Assembly: GCF_002355595.1 (NCBI RefSeq)
Contig: NZ_AP017422.1
Location: forward strand, 6,824,823-6,888,822
Length of the DNA: 64,000 nucleotides
Direction: 5' to 3'
DNA from: Filimonas lacunae
GTDB taxonomy: Bacteria; Bacteroidota; Bacteroidia; Chitinophagales; Chitinophagaceae
Both the position numbers and the translations under genes were made by a program. Below are positions 46,701 to 54,400 of the stretch, in pieces (position 1 is the stretch's first letter; every line of letters begins with the position of its first letter). The notes below the pieces were generated by a model. The model saw only the letters and a list, made by a program, of their open reading frames with translations, made no database searches and was not told the DNA's origin.

Positions 46701-47823
46701 CCTTATTATCTTCCACAAACCTGTTTACATCATCATAAGGCAGGCTGCTGGCATCGCCCGGCTTATGCTTATTCACTAAAAAGCTTAATACGTTTTCGTT
46801 GTAAAAGCAAAGCCCCTGTTTGTAGGTGCCCAGCCATATTACTCCCTGCTCATCTTTATACAAGGCGGTGATACTATTCTGGCTGATGGTTTTATCGTCT
46901 TCCGCATCATTCAACAGATCTTGTATAGTGCCAGTTTCTTTATTTACTATATATACGCCGCCATGATCGGTACCAATCCATATAAGTCCGCCCGCTTCTT
47001 CGGTAATGCCTTTTATAATATGTGGAATGATGTAATGGCGACAGCCGGAATTGCTATCTGCTGCATTTATATAATACGCTCCGCCGGTGTTGGTAGCACC
47101 GGCTATCCATAACCCATTGTGCGCATCGGCATATACCTGGCAGTTTTGCAAGTCGCCAATGGTTTGCTTTTGCAAAACAGCAGTGGCAAACAGCAACTTT
47201 CCGCTTACAACATCGCGTTGTTCTGCAATGCCATTCTTATATACTATCCATACATGGCTGTTATTATCGAAGGTAAATGCCATGATGGGAACAGTGGCCG
47301 GCTGAATAAAATAAGGCGAAGCGCCTGCCGGAGCAGCGGGTTGATACACACATAGTTTACCATCTATTAAAAACCAGAAGTGCCCTTGTTTGTCTTTTTG
47401 AATAGAAGTTACATTGCCTGGTGGCATGCGCCACAAACGCAACCTCCCCAGGTAATTATTGTCGAACTTATCCAGCCTGGAATTATACAGGGTTACGCCT
47501 GCCGGTGTGTTTATCCACAACATGCCATCTGGCGCACTATACATGGCAGTGATATAGTTATCGCGTAAATTGTTACTATCACTATTGCCCTGCTTGTATA
47601 CTTTGCACCCATAGCCATCGTAGCGGTTAAGGCCCGACATGGTGCCTATCCATATAAAACCGTTTTCATCTTTTGTAATGCAGTTAACCTGGTTGTGCGA
47701 AAGGCCTTGTTTAGTGTTTACACGGGTAAACCTGTATTTGCCAGGCTGTGCCCATATATAAAACGGCACAGTAACACATAGCACACCAAACAATATCGCT
47801 TTTAAAATATGGCACATCAGCAA
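43714..47823 (-). CDS. Hybrid two-component system regulator (HTCS) of the PUL, 1369 aa
   Basis: A signal peptide is followed by two seven-bladed propellers of Reg_prop repeats (~35-690, with motifs such as ENGFIWIGTMSGLNRYDG and KGNVWIGTNGGGLIYYN), the Y_Y_Y domain (~700-790, DPGTYVFHVKAADGNGGW) and one membrane helix (~800-820). The histidine kinase has His858 in VSHEFRTPLS and the HATPase motifs NLLSNAFKFTP and VKDSGIGIAPEN. A receiver domain has Asp1167 in VVTDVMMPVMNG, and a C-terminal AraC-type DNA-binding domain contains VEELSRCMHVSRVALYKKL. It senses a periplasmic oligosaccharide and activates the adjacent locus. It lies ~130 bp upstream of the GH31 gene on the same strand. Confidence 0.96.
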   Translation of the reverse strand: MLMCHILKAILFGVLCVTVPFYIWAQPGKYRFTRVNTKQGLSHNQVNCITKDENGFIWIGTMSGLNRYDGYGCKVYKQGNSDSNNLRDNYITAMYSAPDGMLWINTPAGVTLYNSRLDKFDNNYLGRLRLWRMPPGNVTSIQKDKQGHFWFLIDGKLCVYQPAAPAGASPYFIQPATVPIMAFTFDNNSHVWIVYKNGIAEQRDVVSGKLLFATAVLQKQTIGDLQNCQVYADAHNGLWIAGATNTGGAYYINAADSNSGCRHYIIPHIIKGITEEAGGLIWIGTDHGGVYIVNKETGTIQDLLNDAEDDKTISQNSITALYKDEQGVIWLGTYKQGLCFYNENVLSFLVNKHKPGDASSLPYDDVNRFVEDNKGNVWIGTNGGGLIYYNTQQKKFTQYLHNPDDANSLCNNVIVSLCLDKQGLLWIGTFYGGLDCFNGKRFMHYRHTATDSNSIADDNIWELLEDSKGRLWVGTLKAGVDRFDREKNIFYHYPGGASKSVGSTYISAIIEDNHQQLWFGTDVGLDKYNPATNNFTHYKHLPNNFIISLLQDSRGLLWAGTRNGLCLLDGNTGKLLTTLTITDGLPDNAILNILEDAQHTLWISTPLGIGNITVEPGGAKGWAFRFKNYNELNNLQERAFNENAALKLKNGLLLFGGANGFNSIDPLHTVIPATAHRLLLTDFQVSNKSISAGEIVNGRPLLTKSIYKTDTLWLKYKENDFSIEFAEMGFAQSGKDEYAYRLDGFNKEWLLTSGLHRRATYTNLDPGTYVFHVKAADGNGGWNTQQASLVIIISPPFWKTPFAFLLYMIVIAGALAIARKITVDRTRMRFAIEQQQKEADRMHALDMMKIRFFTNVSHEFRTPLSLILSPLDKIGAGLEEDKRKQLQLVKRNARRLLNLVNQLLDFRKLEMQEFKFVPVRGDIIAFIKETVLSFSDIAEKKDIRFAFHTGIQVFETFFDKDKLEKILFNLLSNAFKFTPQQGTVEVIVSWAVGLPASAMQQLEIQVKDSGIGIAPENQEQVFERFFQSDMPEAVINQGSGIGLAITKEFVKLHGGEITLTSELNKGSLFSVLLPLQPAGIMLAEGDAVMEDIAIHQWQEEEAVDVAVLEPEPTKRRKETILLVEDNEDFRFYLKENLRHWFVILEAANGREGWKQAQTRQPDLVVTDVMMPVMNGLELARKIHNDPRTSHIPVILLTARSEEEQELEGFDTGASDYITKPFNFEILLARLRNLLMHRQMVRKSFEKKLEINPAEIAVTPLDEKFMQQALDVVEKNIANPDFSVEELSRCMHVSRVALYKKLLNLTGKTPVEFIRLLRLKRAAHLLLVSQQTVAEVAYEVGFNNPKYFARYFKEEFGVLPSQYLGNDITK

Positions 47824-47849
47824 TGGGGTATAGCAAACAAAAAGCAGTT

Positions 47850-48242
47850 TTATTTAAGGTAAGAAAGACAAATTAATATAACGGTGATAATGAAATAAAT
47901 TATCACAAAAACGCCCAGAATAATCAATACCAGCCTTAAGTTTCTGCTAAGCTTTACCTGGCCGCTATGCTGTAGTTCTACTACATGGCTGCGTTGCTTA
48001 GCATATTCTTTGCCAGCTTTACGTGGCAAACGGCGATATACCTGGTCCATAATCCAGGCCTTTACGGCTGGTGGCGGCGGTTCGTTGGCGTGGAAAGGTT
48101 CCAGCACTATTTCGGCCCGCAGCAATTCCACCCGCAATTCGGGATGTTGTGTAAGCAGTTGTTCAAACTGATGTCTTTCTTCCAGGTTGAGCATATTAAG
48201 CACATAGGCTTCTACTACACCGCTTTCGATGTATTGTTTCAT
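47850..48242 (-). CDS. Anti-sigma-factor-like small membrane protein without a sigma partner, 130 aa
   Basis: The N-terminus (YIESGVVEAYVLNMLNLEER, then FEQLLTQHPELRVELLRAE) matches the cytoplasmic domain of Bacteroidota anti-sigma factors. A single membrane helix (~105-127) ends the protein, leaving no periplasmic domain. No sigma factor gene is adjacent; it sits 26 bp upstream of the HTCS regulator on the same strand, with another small membrane protein before it. It could be a remnant, a truncated anti-sigma factor or an inhibitor acting on a sigma factor encoded elsewhere. Confidence 0.7.
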   Translation of the reverse strand: MKQYIESGVVEAYVLNMLNLEERHQFEQLLTQHPELRVELLRAEIVLEPFHANEPPPPAVKAWIMDQVYRRLPRKAGKEYAKQRSHVVELQHSGQVKLSRNLRLVLIILGVFVIIYFIITVILICLSYLK

Positions 48243-48264
48243 AACAAACGTTATAAGTAGTTTA

Positions 48265-48564
48265 TTACTTGCGCACTTCTGTCAGCTTCTCCTGTGCATG
48301 TTTATATTCCAGGAAGAAGTAAATGCTGGTGGCTAAAAAAACTTTAGACAACACAAACACCACAATAAAAATCGTTTTCCAATACTTATGAACCAGTATT
48401 TGCCGGGAAGGAGTAAAAGCAATGTCCTGAATGTCCGATTCAATCCTTTCTCTGGCATAGGAGTTTCCATTCCCAATGTGAAACCCAAGCTTTTGCATAT
48501 CGTTTAGTTTTGCTGAATATTCAGAGTTAGCAACCAGCTGCTGAAAACTGGCAGAACCTGTCAT
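48265..48564 (-). CDS. Small membrane protein of unknown function, 99 aa
   Basis: The N-terminal ~60 residues are polar and helical (VANSEYSAKLNDMQKLGFHI, then YARERIESDIQDIAFTP). One membrane helix follows at ~65-86, with a short charged tail (KHAQEKLTEVRK). It has no recognised family. It lies 22 bp upstream of the anti-sigma-like gene on the same strand, so the two may be co-expressed. The start ATG at 48564 is preceded by AT-rich sequence and then by one copy of the ~97-bp repeat. Confidence 0.6.
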   Translation of the reverse strand: MTGSASFQQLVANSEYSAKLNDMQKLGFHIGNGNSYARERIESDIQDIAFTPSRQILVHKYWKTIFIVVFVLSKVFLATSIYFFLEYKHAQEKLTEVRK

Positions 48565-48608
48565 CTTTAAAATTACTCATATAGCATATTTATTTAAAAT
48601 AAAAGTTT

Positions 48609-48705
48609 TGGTATGAATATTGCGAACTTAAAAATGTTTTTTAAGGGTTTAGGGTTGAAAAAATTAGCCCTGGTGTCTACCAGGGCTTCTCTTTTTTATC
48701 TATTA
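48609..48705. repeat. 97-bp intergenic repeat, copy 1
   Basis: About 85% identical to 49142-49240. It includes a terminator for the minus-strand gene at 48724 (stem 48666-48674 with 48679-48687, T tract following on the minus strand). It continues with a GGGTTTAGGGTTG stretch towards the start of the gene at 48564. Confidence 0.85.
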
Positions 48706-48723
48706 CAGGAATGAATGCTCATT

Positions 48724-49116
48724 CTATTGTATTACAATTTCTTCCGGCTTAGTTACTACTACTTCTGCCTTACCATTATACTCTTGTAAAGTACCTGTTA
48801 CACAAATTTTTTTTCCGGTATATAACTTCTCAGGTGTTACGCTAAAATTGGGGCGTGAGCTACCGAATATGACTATTGTAAAAGGACTTTTAGGATATGC
48901 TGCCCCTATATTTAAAAAGGTAGGCTGGGCCTTGGCCTTATCCAGGAATTTTATTCCATATACAGAATCACAAACAGTTACCTGCTTTCCAATATACTGC
49001 ATAGCTTCTGTTGCTTTAATTTTTACCTGGCTTCTGGCAGTGATGGTTATCATAAAACACAGACACAGTAACACTATTAGCTTTCTGTGGTAAAATGGCT
49101 TTTGTGGAGACTTCAT
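48724..49116 (-). CDS. Exported OB-fold-like small protein, 130 aa
   Basis: A signal peptide (~1-30, core LIVLLCLCFMITITARS) is followed by ~95 residues of beta sequence: EAMQYIGKQVTVCDSVYGIK, FLNIGAAYPKSPFTIVIFG and YTGKKICVTGTLQEYNGKAE, ending VVTKPEEIVI. This pattern is typical of small OB-fold proteins related to the nucleic-acid-binding tRNA_anti type, found in exported form in Bacteroidota. The ligand is unknown. The gene is flanked on both sides by copies of the ~97-bp repeat, an arrangement that isolates it as its own transcription unit. Confidence 0.75.
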   Translation of the reverse strand: MKSPQKPFYHRKLIVLLCLCFMITITARSQVKIKATEAMQYIGKQVTVCDSVYGIKFLDKAKAQPTFLNIGAAYPKSPFTIVIFGSSRPNFSVTPEKLYTGKKICVTGTLQEYNGKAEVVVTKPEEIVIQ

Positions 49117-49141
49117 TTTTATTATACTTAATTATAATAAC

Positions 49142-49240
49142 TGGTATGCAATTTGCAACCCTAAAACTGTTTTTTAAAGGTTTAGGGTTGAAAAAAAATT
49201 AGCCCTGGTTTCTACCAGGGCTTCTTCATTATATCTATTG
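49142..49240. repeat. 97-bp intergenic repeat, copy 2
   Basis: It matches 48609-48705 across its length. It holds the terminator stem 49201-49209/49214-49222 for the minus-strand gene at 49266. It also has a 9-bp inverted repeat AACCCTAAA/TTTAGGGTT (49157-49165 with 49181-49189), only partly kept in copy 1. Confidence 0.85.
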
Positions 49241-49265
49241 TATAAATCATCACAACTCAATAGTA

Positions 49266-49736
49266 TCAGGCATTGATCGTTTGCCTTTTAACAACCACAG
49301 TACGCTCTTTGGTAAGTTCTGCTACCCTGTTTACCCTGGCTTCTTCAATATCATCAATAACAGATTGAATTTCTTCGTTAGTCATGATATCCACGTCTAC
49401 ATCTGATACAATACCCTTATCAGATTCAACGGAAATAAAACTGCGTTTGGTGGCCCACCAGAACAGCAGCATAATAATGCCTGCAATCAGGAATATCTGA
49501 AACAGGTTGGTATTTTCTGTTGCCAGCAACACCCCACCTGCCAATAAAGAGGTACAGCCCCCTATCAGCATTGTTTTATATCCCTTGTGTTGTGTGGTAA
49601 CAGACCGTACGTTTTCGAGGAAAAAATTTACATCGCCCAATCGTCTGTCGGCAATGTTAATACGCATATTGGTTAAAATCAATTTGCTGCCATTATAGGC
49701 GAGCAGCTTTTCTTCGTTTGGCAAAATCGTAGACAT
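49266..49736 (-). CDS. PH-like domain membrane protein, 156 aa
   Basis: I take ATG 49736 (MSTILPNEEKLLAYNGSKLI); a further ATG three codons upstream is possible. The N-terminus (ILTNMRINIADRRLGDVNFF, then LENVRSVTTQHKGY) looks like a bacterial PH domain strand pattern. Two membrane helices follow at ~58-95 (LIGGCTSLLAGGVLL and FLIAGIIMLLFWWA). The C-terminal part resumes the strand and ends in a helix (NEEIQSVIDDIEEARVNRV). Such split PH-membrane proteins are common and of unknown role. Copy 2 of the intergenic repeat lies immediately downstream. Confidence 0.65.
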   Translation of the reverse strand: MSTILPNEEKLLAYNGSKLILTNMRINIADRRLGDVNFFLENVRSVTTQHKGYKTMLIGGCTSLLAGGVLLATENTNLFQIFLIAGIIMLLFWWATKRSFISVESDKGIVSDVDVDIMTNEEIQSVIDDIEEARVNRVAELTKERTVVVKRQTINA

Positions 49737-49993
49737 AGTAAGCAATTTATATTGAGGTGATAGTCAGCGGAAGACCTAAAAACCTAACACTTTCTTCCCC
49801 TAATTTAAGGTGCTTTTGCCGTATTTGCAACGAAACGGGATAATATTTCCCTTTTTTAAGATAGTTTTCACTCAACCTTTTGCATGCTTATCTGTAATAT
49901 ATATACACTTATATTGATAAGAAAAGGCTATACGGTTAGTATACTTACTTAACGATTGAGTATCAAACTTGGTGTTTTTCATAGGTTAGCAAC

Positions 49994-50031
49994 GGCCCCA
50001 TTCTGTCCAGGAAACGGGGCCTGCTTTTTTT
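49994..50031 (+). terminator. Orphan terminator-like hairpin on the plus strand
   Basis: GGCCCC (49994-49999) pairs with GGGGCC (50016-50021), and a TGCTTTTTTT tract follows on the plus strand. No plus-strand gene lies upstream, so it may end a small untranslated RNA or be fortuitous. Confidence 0.45.
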
Positions 50032-50045
50032 AAGCATAATGGCAT

Positions 50046-50070
50046 AAAAAAGCCCCGCTGTTGCAGGGCT
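50046..50070 (-). terminator. Terminator of msrB
   Basis: AGCCC (50051-50055) pairs with GGGCT (50066-50070), with an inner GC pair. TTTTTT follows on the minus strand. It sits 28 bp after the msrB stop codon. Confidence 0.75.
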
Positions 50071-50097
50071 GAGTTACCATATATTTCACCAAACGAA

Positions 50098-50658
50098 CTA
50101 GTGTTTGTTTTTATAGTTTTCTGCTGCTGCTTTCGCCTTCTCAAAATCCAGCACCACACCGTTAATACAATACCGTAATCCTGTAGGTGGCGGTCCATCA
50201 TTAAACACATGCCCCAGGTGCGCTTTGCAACGGCCACACATTACTTCTGTACGGTCCATGCCATGTGTGTGATCGGGAGCGTAAATAATAGAGCTTTTTG
50301 AAATGGGTTCGTAAAAGCTGGGCCAGCCACAACCACTTTCAAACTTGGTATCGCTTTTAAACAAAGCGTTACCACAGGCTGCACAGTAGTACGTACCCAC
50401 CTCTTTAAAATCTTCAAACTTACTGGTATATGGTCTTTCTGTTCCTTTTTCGCGGGCTATGGTATATACATCCGCAGGTAATATTTTCTTCCACTCGTCG
50501 TTGCTCATCACTACCTTCCCTGTATCGGTACGGCTGTAAGCTTCGTTTTTTTTGTTATTGGCACTATCCATGGTATTCTTTTTTTGCTGCCCTGTTTGTG
50601 AGTAGCAGCCTTGCAAGCCACTCACCACAAACAAACCCAACATTAATAACTTTCGCAT
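50098..50658 (-). CDS. msrB: Peptide methionine-(R)-S-oxide reductase, lipoprotein form
   Basis: It reduces the R form of methionine sulfoxide in oxidised proteins. The lipobox (VSGLQGC, Cys18) sends it to an envelope membrane. The MsrB domain (~50-180) has two zinc-binding CxxC pairs (YYCAACGNALF and VMCGRCKAHLGHVF), the substrate motif GCGWPSFYEPI and the catalytic Cys164 in GLRYCINGVVLDF. It is a single-gene unit followed by its own terminator. There is no MsrA fusion. Location and catalysis suggest repair of oxidised envelope proteins. Confidence 0.95.
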   Translation of the reverse strand: MRKLLMLGLFVVSGLQGCYSQTGQQKKNTMDSANNKKNEAYSRTDTGKVVMSNDEWKKILPADVYTIAREKGTERPYTSKFEDFKEVGTYYCAACGNALFKSDTKFESGCGWPSFYEPISKSSIIYAPDHTHGMDRTEVMCGRCKAHLGHVFNDGPPPTGLRYCINGVVLDFEKAKAAAENYKNKH

Positions 50659-50753
50659 ATGTTTATCGGCTTTATAAATATACGCCCCCGTTCATATTCA
50701 AGTTTTTTCAAAGGCGTGGAACCTACGTTAAATGATTTTTAAATTATACCCCT

Positions 50754-50761
50754 TATATTTG
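50754..50761 (+). promoter_or_regulatory. Candidate promoter -7 box of adk
   Basis: TATATTTG matches the Bacteroidota sigma-ABfr -7 consensus TAnnTTTG and lies 25 bp before the adk start. An AGGAGA ribosome-binding site follows at about 50779. The -33 element is weak. Confidence 0.5.
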
Positions 50762-50786
50762 TGATTCACACAAGCAATAGGAGAAC

Positions 50787-51362
50787 ATGTTTAATCTTAT
50801 TTTGTTCGGGCCTCCAGGAAGTGGTAAAGGTACTCAAAGCGAAAAACTAATTGCAAAATACGGTCTGAAGCATTTAAGTACAGGAGATCTTTTAAGAAGC
50901 GAAATAGCTCAACAAACCAAACTGGGCTTAGAAGCTAAAACTCTGATGGACAAAGGTCAACTGGTTCCTGATGAAGTGGTAATAGGTATGATCAGCGGTG
51001 CGCTGGATACCAATAAAGAAGCAAAAGGTTTTTTGTTTGACGGCTTTCCCCGTACTGAGGCACAAGCTGCTGCACTGGACAAATTGCTTGAGCAGCACAA
51101 CGCATCTATCAACATTCTGTTAGCATTACACGTAGACGAAGAGGAACTGGTGAAACGTGTTTTAAACCGCGGTTTAACCAGCGGAAGAAGCGACGATACC
51201 AACGAATCTATTATCCGCGCACGTATAACAGAGTATAATACTAAAACGACCGCTGTTGCCAATTATTACAAACAATTTAATAAGGTTGTAGATGTAAAAG
51301 GCGTAGGTAGTGTAGACGATATATTTAATGCACTGAGTAAAGAGATTGATTCCAGAATTTAA
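50787..51362 (+). CDS. adk: Adenylate kinase, short form
   Basis: It catalyses ATP + AMP to 2 ADP. It has the P-loop GPPGSGKGTQ (8-17), the AMP-binding stretch HLSTGDLLRSEI, the FDGFPRTEAQA motif and the short lid GLTSGRSDDTNESI. At 191 residues it lacks the extended zinc-type lid, as usual for this phylum's short enzymes. A good SD (AGGAGA) and a -7 box precede it. A 16-bp hairpin terminator follows, so it is monocistronic. Confidence 0.98.
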   Translation: MFNLILFGPPGSGKGTQSEKLIAKYGLKHLSTGDLLRSEIAQQTKLGLEAKTLMDKGQLVPDEVVIGMISGALDTNKEAKGFLFDGFPRTEAQAAALDKLLEQHNASINILLALHVDEEELVKRVLNRGLTSGRSDDTNESIIRARITEYNTKTTAVANYYKQFNKVVDVKGVGSVDDIFNALSKEIDSRI

Positions 51363-51403
51363 TCCGTTACGTTTTTACCCTTTTTACAACCAAAATCAAC
51401 TGT

Positions 51404-51440
51404 GAAATCCCGCCCATACTTGTGTATGAGGCGGGATTTC
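51404..51440 (+). terminator. Terminator of adk
   Basis: GAAATCCCGCC (51404-51414) and CATAC pair with GTATG and GGCGGGATTTC (51430-51440), with one bulged A. The hairpin lies 41 bp after the adk stop codon. Confidence 0.85.
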
Positions 51441-51512
51441 TGTATTTATAGCATTTGTAGCCGGGAACTAATTACTATTATATAAATTCGCTAACAAACG
51501 ATAGCTTTTTAT

Positions 51513-53570
51513 ATGACCGTACAATCACACCTGGAGAATTATGTTACCGGCCAGTGGTTAAAAGGGGATGGCAATGGCCAGCCTTTATACGATGCCACCA
51601 CGGGTTCTGTTATAACCCACGCTTCTGCACAAGGACTTGATTTTGCACAAATACTGCATTACGGCCGCGAAACAGGCGGCCATGCACTGCGGAAGATGAC
51701 CTTCCAGGAAAGGGGGCTGATGCTGCGTGCACTGGCGCTGCACCTTCGTAATCACCTGGATAAATTTTACCAGATCAGTTATTTAACCGGCGCCACCCGT
51801 GCCGATAGCTGGATTGATATAGAGGGGGGCATAGGCAATTTATTTGCCTATGCTTCCTTACGCCGTAAGTTTCCCAACCAGCCATTTTGCCTGGACGGCG
51901 ATGGTCATGTGTTGGGTAAGGAAGGTAGTTTTATGGGCCAGCACCTGCTGTTGCCTAAGGAAGGAGTTGCTATTCATATCAATGCCTTTAACTTCCCGGT
52001 TTGGGGTATGCTGGAAAAAATAGCGGTGAACCTGCTGGCAGGTGTGCCCGCCGTTGTAAAACCGGCAACCCTTACTTCCTTTTTAACAGAAGCAGTGGTA
52101 CGTGAAATTGATGCCAGCGGCATTTTACCCAAGGGTGCCCTGCAACTCATCTGTGGCAGTGCGGGCGATATGCTTTCGCATGTAAACTCGCAGGATATAG
52201 TAACTTTTACCGGCAGCGCCTCTACCGGCCTGATGCTGAAAAGCAGCCCGGCCATACTTTCTAATAGCGTACCCTTTACTATGGAAGCCGATTCGCTCAA
52301 CTGTATGATACTGGGCGAAGATGTTACCCCCGATATGCCGGAATGGGATCTGTTTATTAAAGAGGTGCGCAAAGAAATGACTGTGAAAACCGGGCAAAAA
52401 TGTACCGCAGTACGTCGCATTTTTGTGCCGGAAAATAAAATAGAAGCTGTTCAGCAATCTTTAGCCAAAGCGCTGGCGCAAACCACTATAGGCAACCCGC
52501 AGCACGAAAAAGTGCGCATGGGCCCTCTGGCGGGCAAGGCGCAGCAGGAAGAAGTAAAAAGCCAGGTGCAAAAGCTGCTGGCTTCTTCGCAAATTATTTA
52601 TGGCAGCCTGGACAGCGTAGAACTCATTGACGCCGATGCCGGCAAAGGTTCATTTATCAGTCCACTGTTATTACTCAACAGTAAGCCCCTGCACAGCAAA
52701 GAAGTGCATGAGGTAGAAGCTTTTGGCCCGGTAGCCACTTTAATGCCCTACACCGATACGGAGCAGGCTATTGCACTGGCGCGTATGGGCAAGGGCTCGC
52801 TGGTAAGCAGTATTGTTACTGCCAGCACGCATGTAGCCCGTGACTATGTGCTGGGCGCCGGCGCCTACCACGGTAGAATACTGGTTTTGAACAGGGACTG
52901 TGCTAAAGAAAATACCGGCCACGGTTCGCCCCTGCCCCTGCTGGTGCATGGTGGCCCCGGACGGGCCGGCGGCGGCGAAGAGATGGGCGGCGTGCGCGGC
53001 GTGAAACATTATATGCAGCGGGTAGCCGTACAAGGTTCGCCCAGCATGCTCACTGCCATTGGCCAGGTATACCAGCCCGGTGCCCAGCAAACGGAAGACC
53101 TGGTACATCCTTTCCGCAAACATTTTGAAGAACTTACAGTAGGAGAAACTTTATTCACCGGAAAAAGAACAATTACAGAAGCGGATATCTCAAATTTTGC
53201 TAACTTAAGTTGGGATCACTTTTATGCCCATGTGGATCATACTTCGTTGAATGGCACTTTATTTGAACGCCCTGTAGCACACGGTTATTTTATACTTAGT
53301 GCTGCGGCAGGTTTGTTTGTAGATGGCAAAAAAGGCCCCGTACTTTTAAACTATGGAATTGATGAACTGCGCTTTGTAAAACCGGTATATGCCGGAAATA
53401 CTATTGGCGTAAAACTTACCGTAAAAGAAAAAATATTACAGGAAAAAAAGGGAACAGATGATATTGCCAAAGGCATTGTAAAGTGGTATGTAGAAGTTTA
53501 CGATGAAACAAATGATACCGTAGCAATTGCTACTATTTTAACAATGGTTAAGAAACGCGATGATCAATAA
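51513..53570 (+). CDS. paaZ: Bifunctional PaaZ: oxepin-CoA hydrolase / semialdehyde dehydrogenase
   Basis: A two-domain enzyme of phenylacetate degradation that opens oxepin-CoA and oxidises the resulting aldehyde. Residues ~1-520 are an aldehyde dehydrogenase (FNFPVWGMLEKIAVNLLAGV, FTMEADSLNC, and the catalytic Cys in KTGQKCTAVRRIFVP). Residues ~535-685 are a MaoC hydratase domain (ADISNFANLSWDHFYAH, FERPVAHGYFILS). The 685-residue length matches E. coli PaaZ (681). The next gene, 30 bp on, is an enoyl-CoA hydratase. The ring-epoxidising paaABCDE genes are not in this window. Confidence 0.95.
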   Translation: MTVQSHLENYVTGQWLKGDGNGQPLYDATTGSVITHASAQGLDFAQILHYGRETGGHALRKMTFQERGLMLRALALHLRNHLDKFYQISYLTGATRADSWIDIEGGIGNLFAYASLRRKFPNQPFCLDGDGHVLGKEGSFMGQHLLLPKEGVAIHINAFNFPVWGMLEKIAVNLLAGVPAVVKPATLTSFLTEAVVREIDASGILPKGALQLICGSAGDMLSHVNSQDIVTFTGSASTGLMLKSSPAILSNSVPFTMEADSLNCMILGEDVTPDMPEWDLFIKEVRKEMTVKTGQKCTAVRRIFVPENKIEAVQQSLAKALAQTTIGNPQHEKVRMGPLAGKAQQEEVKSQVQKLLASSQIIYGSLDSVELIDADAGKGSFISPLLLLNSKPLHSKEVHEVEAFGPVATLMPYTDTEQAIALARMGKGSLVSSIVTASTHVARDYVLGAGAYHGRILVLNRDCAKENTGHGSPLPLLVHGGPGRAGGGEEMGGVRGVKHYMQRVAVQGSPSMLTAIGQVYQPGAQQTEDLVHPFRKHFEELTVGETLFTGKRTITEADISNFANLSWDHFYAHVDHTSLNGTLFERPVAHGYFILSAAAGLFVDGKKGPVLLNYGIDELRFVKPVYAGNTIGVKLTVKEKILQEKKGTDDIAKGIVKWYVEVYDETNDTVAIATILTMVKKRDDQ

Positions 53571-53600
53571 TACCCGAACTTTATAAAAACAAGGATAGAT

Positions 53601-54398
53601 ATGATTATAGAAGTAAAAGACGTTCAAGAAGGCTATGTTAAAAGCGAAACGCACAACCATGTAACTACTATTGAGTTTTTCCATCCCCAGGGCAACTCAT
53701 TACCCGGTAAGATACTGGCCGACCTGGCCCATGAAATTGTGTATGCAGGAAATGATAAAACAGTAAATGTAATTGTAATACGTTCTGCCGGCACAGGTGC
53801 ATTCTGTGGCGGTGCCAGCTTTGACGAACTGGCCACTATTAAAACAGAAGCCGAAGGCAAACAGTTTTTCAGCGGTTTTGCCAACGTTATCAACGCCATG
53901 CGTAAATGTCCTAAATTAATTATAGCCCGTATACATGGTAAATGTGTGGGTGGTGGCGTAGGCCTTGCTGCTGCTGCCGACTATGCTATTGCCGTGGAAG
54001 GTGCAGAAGTAAAACTAAGCGAGTTAACAGTAGGCATTGGCCCCTTTGTAGTAGGCCCTGCTATTGAAAGAAAAACAGGTTTATCCGGCTTTACCCAACT
54101 GGCTATTGATGCATCACACTGGCGCAATGGCGATTGGGCACGTCGCAAAGGTTTATTTGCCGAGCTGCACCCTACACTGGAAAGCATGGAAGAATCTATT
54201 CAACGTTTAACACATACCCTTTCGCACAGTAACCCTGACGCGATTGCCGAACTGAAAAAAGAATTCTGGAAAGGCACGGAGCATTGGGACCAGCTGTTAA
54301 TGGAAAGAGCTGCTATCAGTGGCAAACTGATTTTAAGTGAACACAGCAAACAAGCTTTAAAAAAAATATTCGACGCAAGAGCTAAGGCTAAAGCGTAA
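53601..54398 (+). CDS. Enoyl-CoA hydratase/isomerase family protein (PaaF/PaaG-like)
   Basis: A crotonase-fold protein of 265 residues: CoA-binding oxyanion residues in GAFCGGASFDEL (~72-83) and KCVGGGVGLAAAADYAIA (~113-130), then LSELTVGIGPFVVG. In crotonases two Glu residues usually catalyse hydration; the SELTVGIGP segment holds one candidate. Thirty bases separate it from paaZ, so it probably serves the same pathway, as the 2,3-dehydroadipyl-CoA hydratase (PaaF) or ring-isomerase (PaaG) step. I cannot choose between them from sequence. A strong bidirectional terminator follows. Confidence 0.88.
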   Translation: MIIEVKDVQEGYVKSETHNHVTTIEFFHPQGNSLPGKILADLAHEIVYAGNDKTVNVIVIRSAGTGAFCGGASFDELATIKTEAEGKQFFSGFANVINAMRKCPKLIIARIHGKCVGGGVGLAAAADYAIAVEGAEVKLSELTVGIGPFVVGPAIERKTGLSGFTQLAIDASHWRNGDWARRKGLFAELHPTLESMEESIQRLTHTLSHSNPDAIAELKKEFWKGTEHWDQLLMERAAISGKLILSEHSKQALKKIFDARAKAKA

Positions 54399-54400
54399 TC

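Larger units (their letters stand above)
49737..50097. other. Gene-free stretch with an orphan plus-strand terminator
   Basis: No coding frame is credible here. It holds AT-rich sequence, a terminator-like hairpin on the plus strand at 49994 and the msrB terminator on the minus strand at 50046. Confidence 0.5.

Noticed and set aside
49158-49189. Telomere-like AACCCTAAA/TTTAGGGTT sequences
   Set aside because: Short, found only in the duplicated intergenic segment and near genes of a bacterial chromosome; no reason to link them to telomeres.
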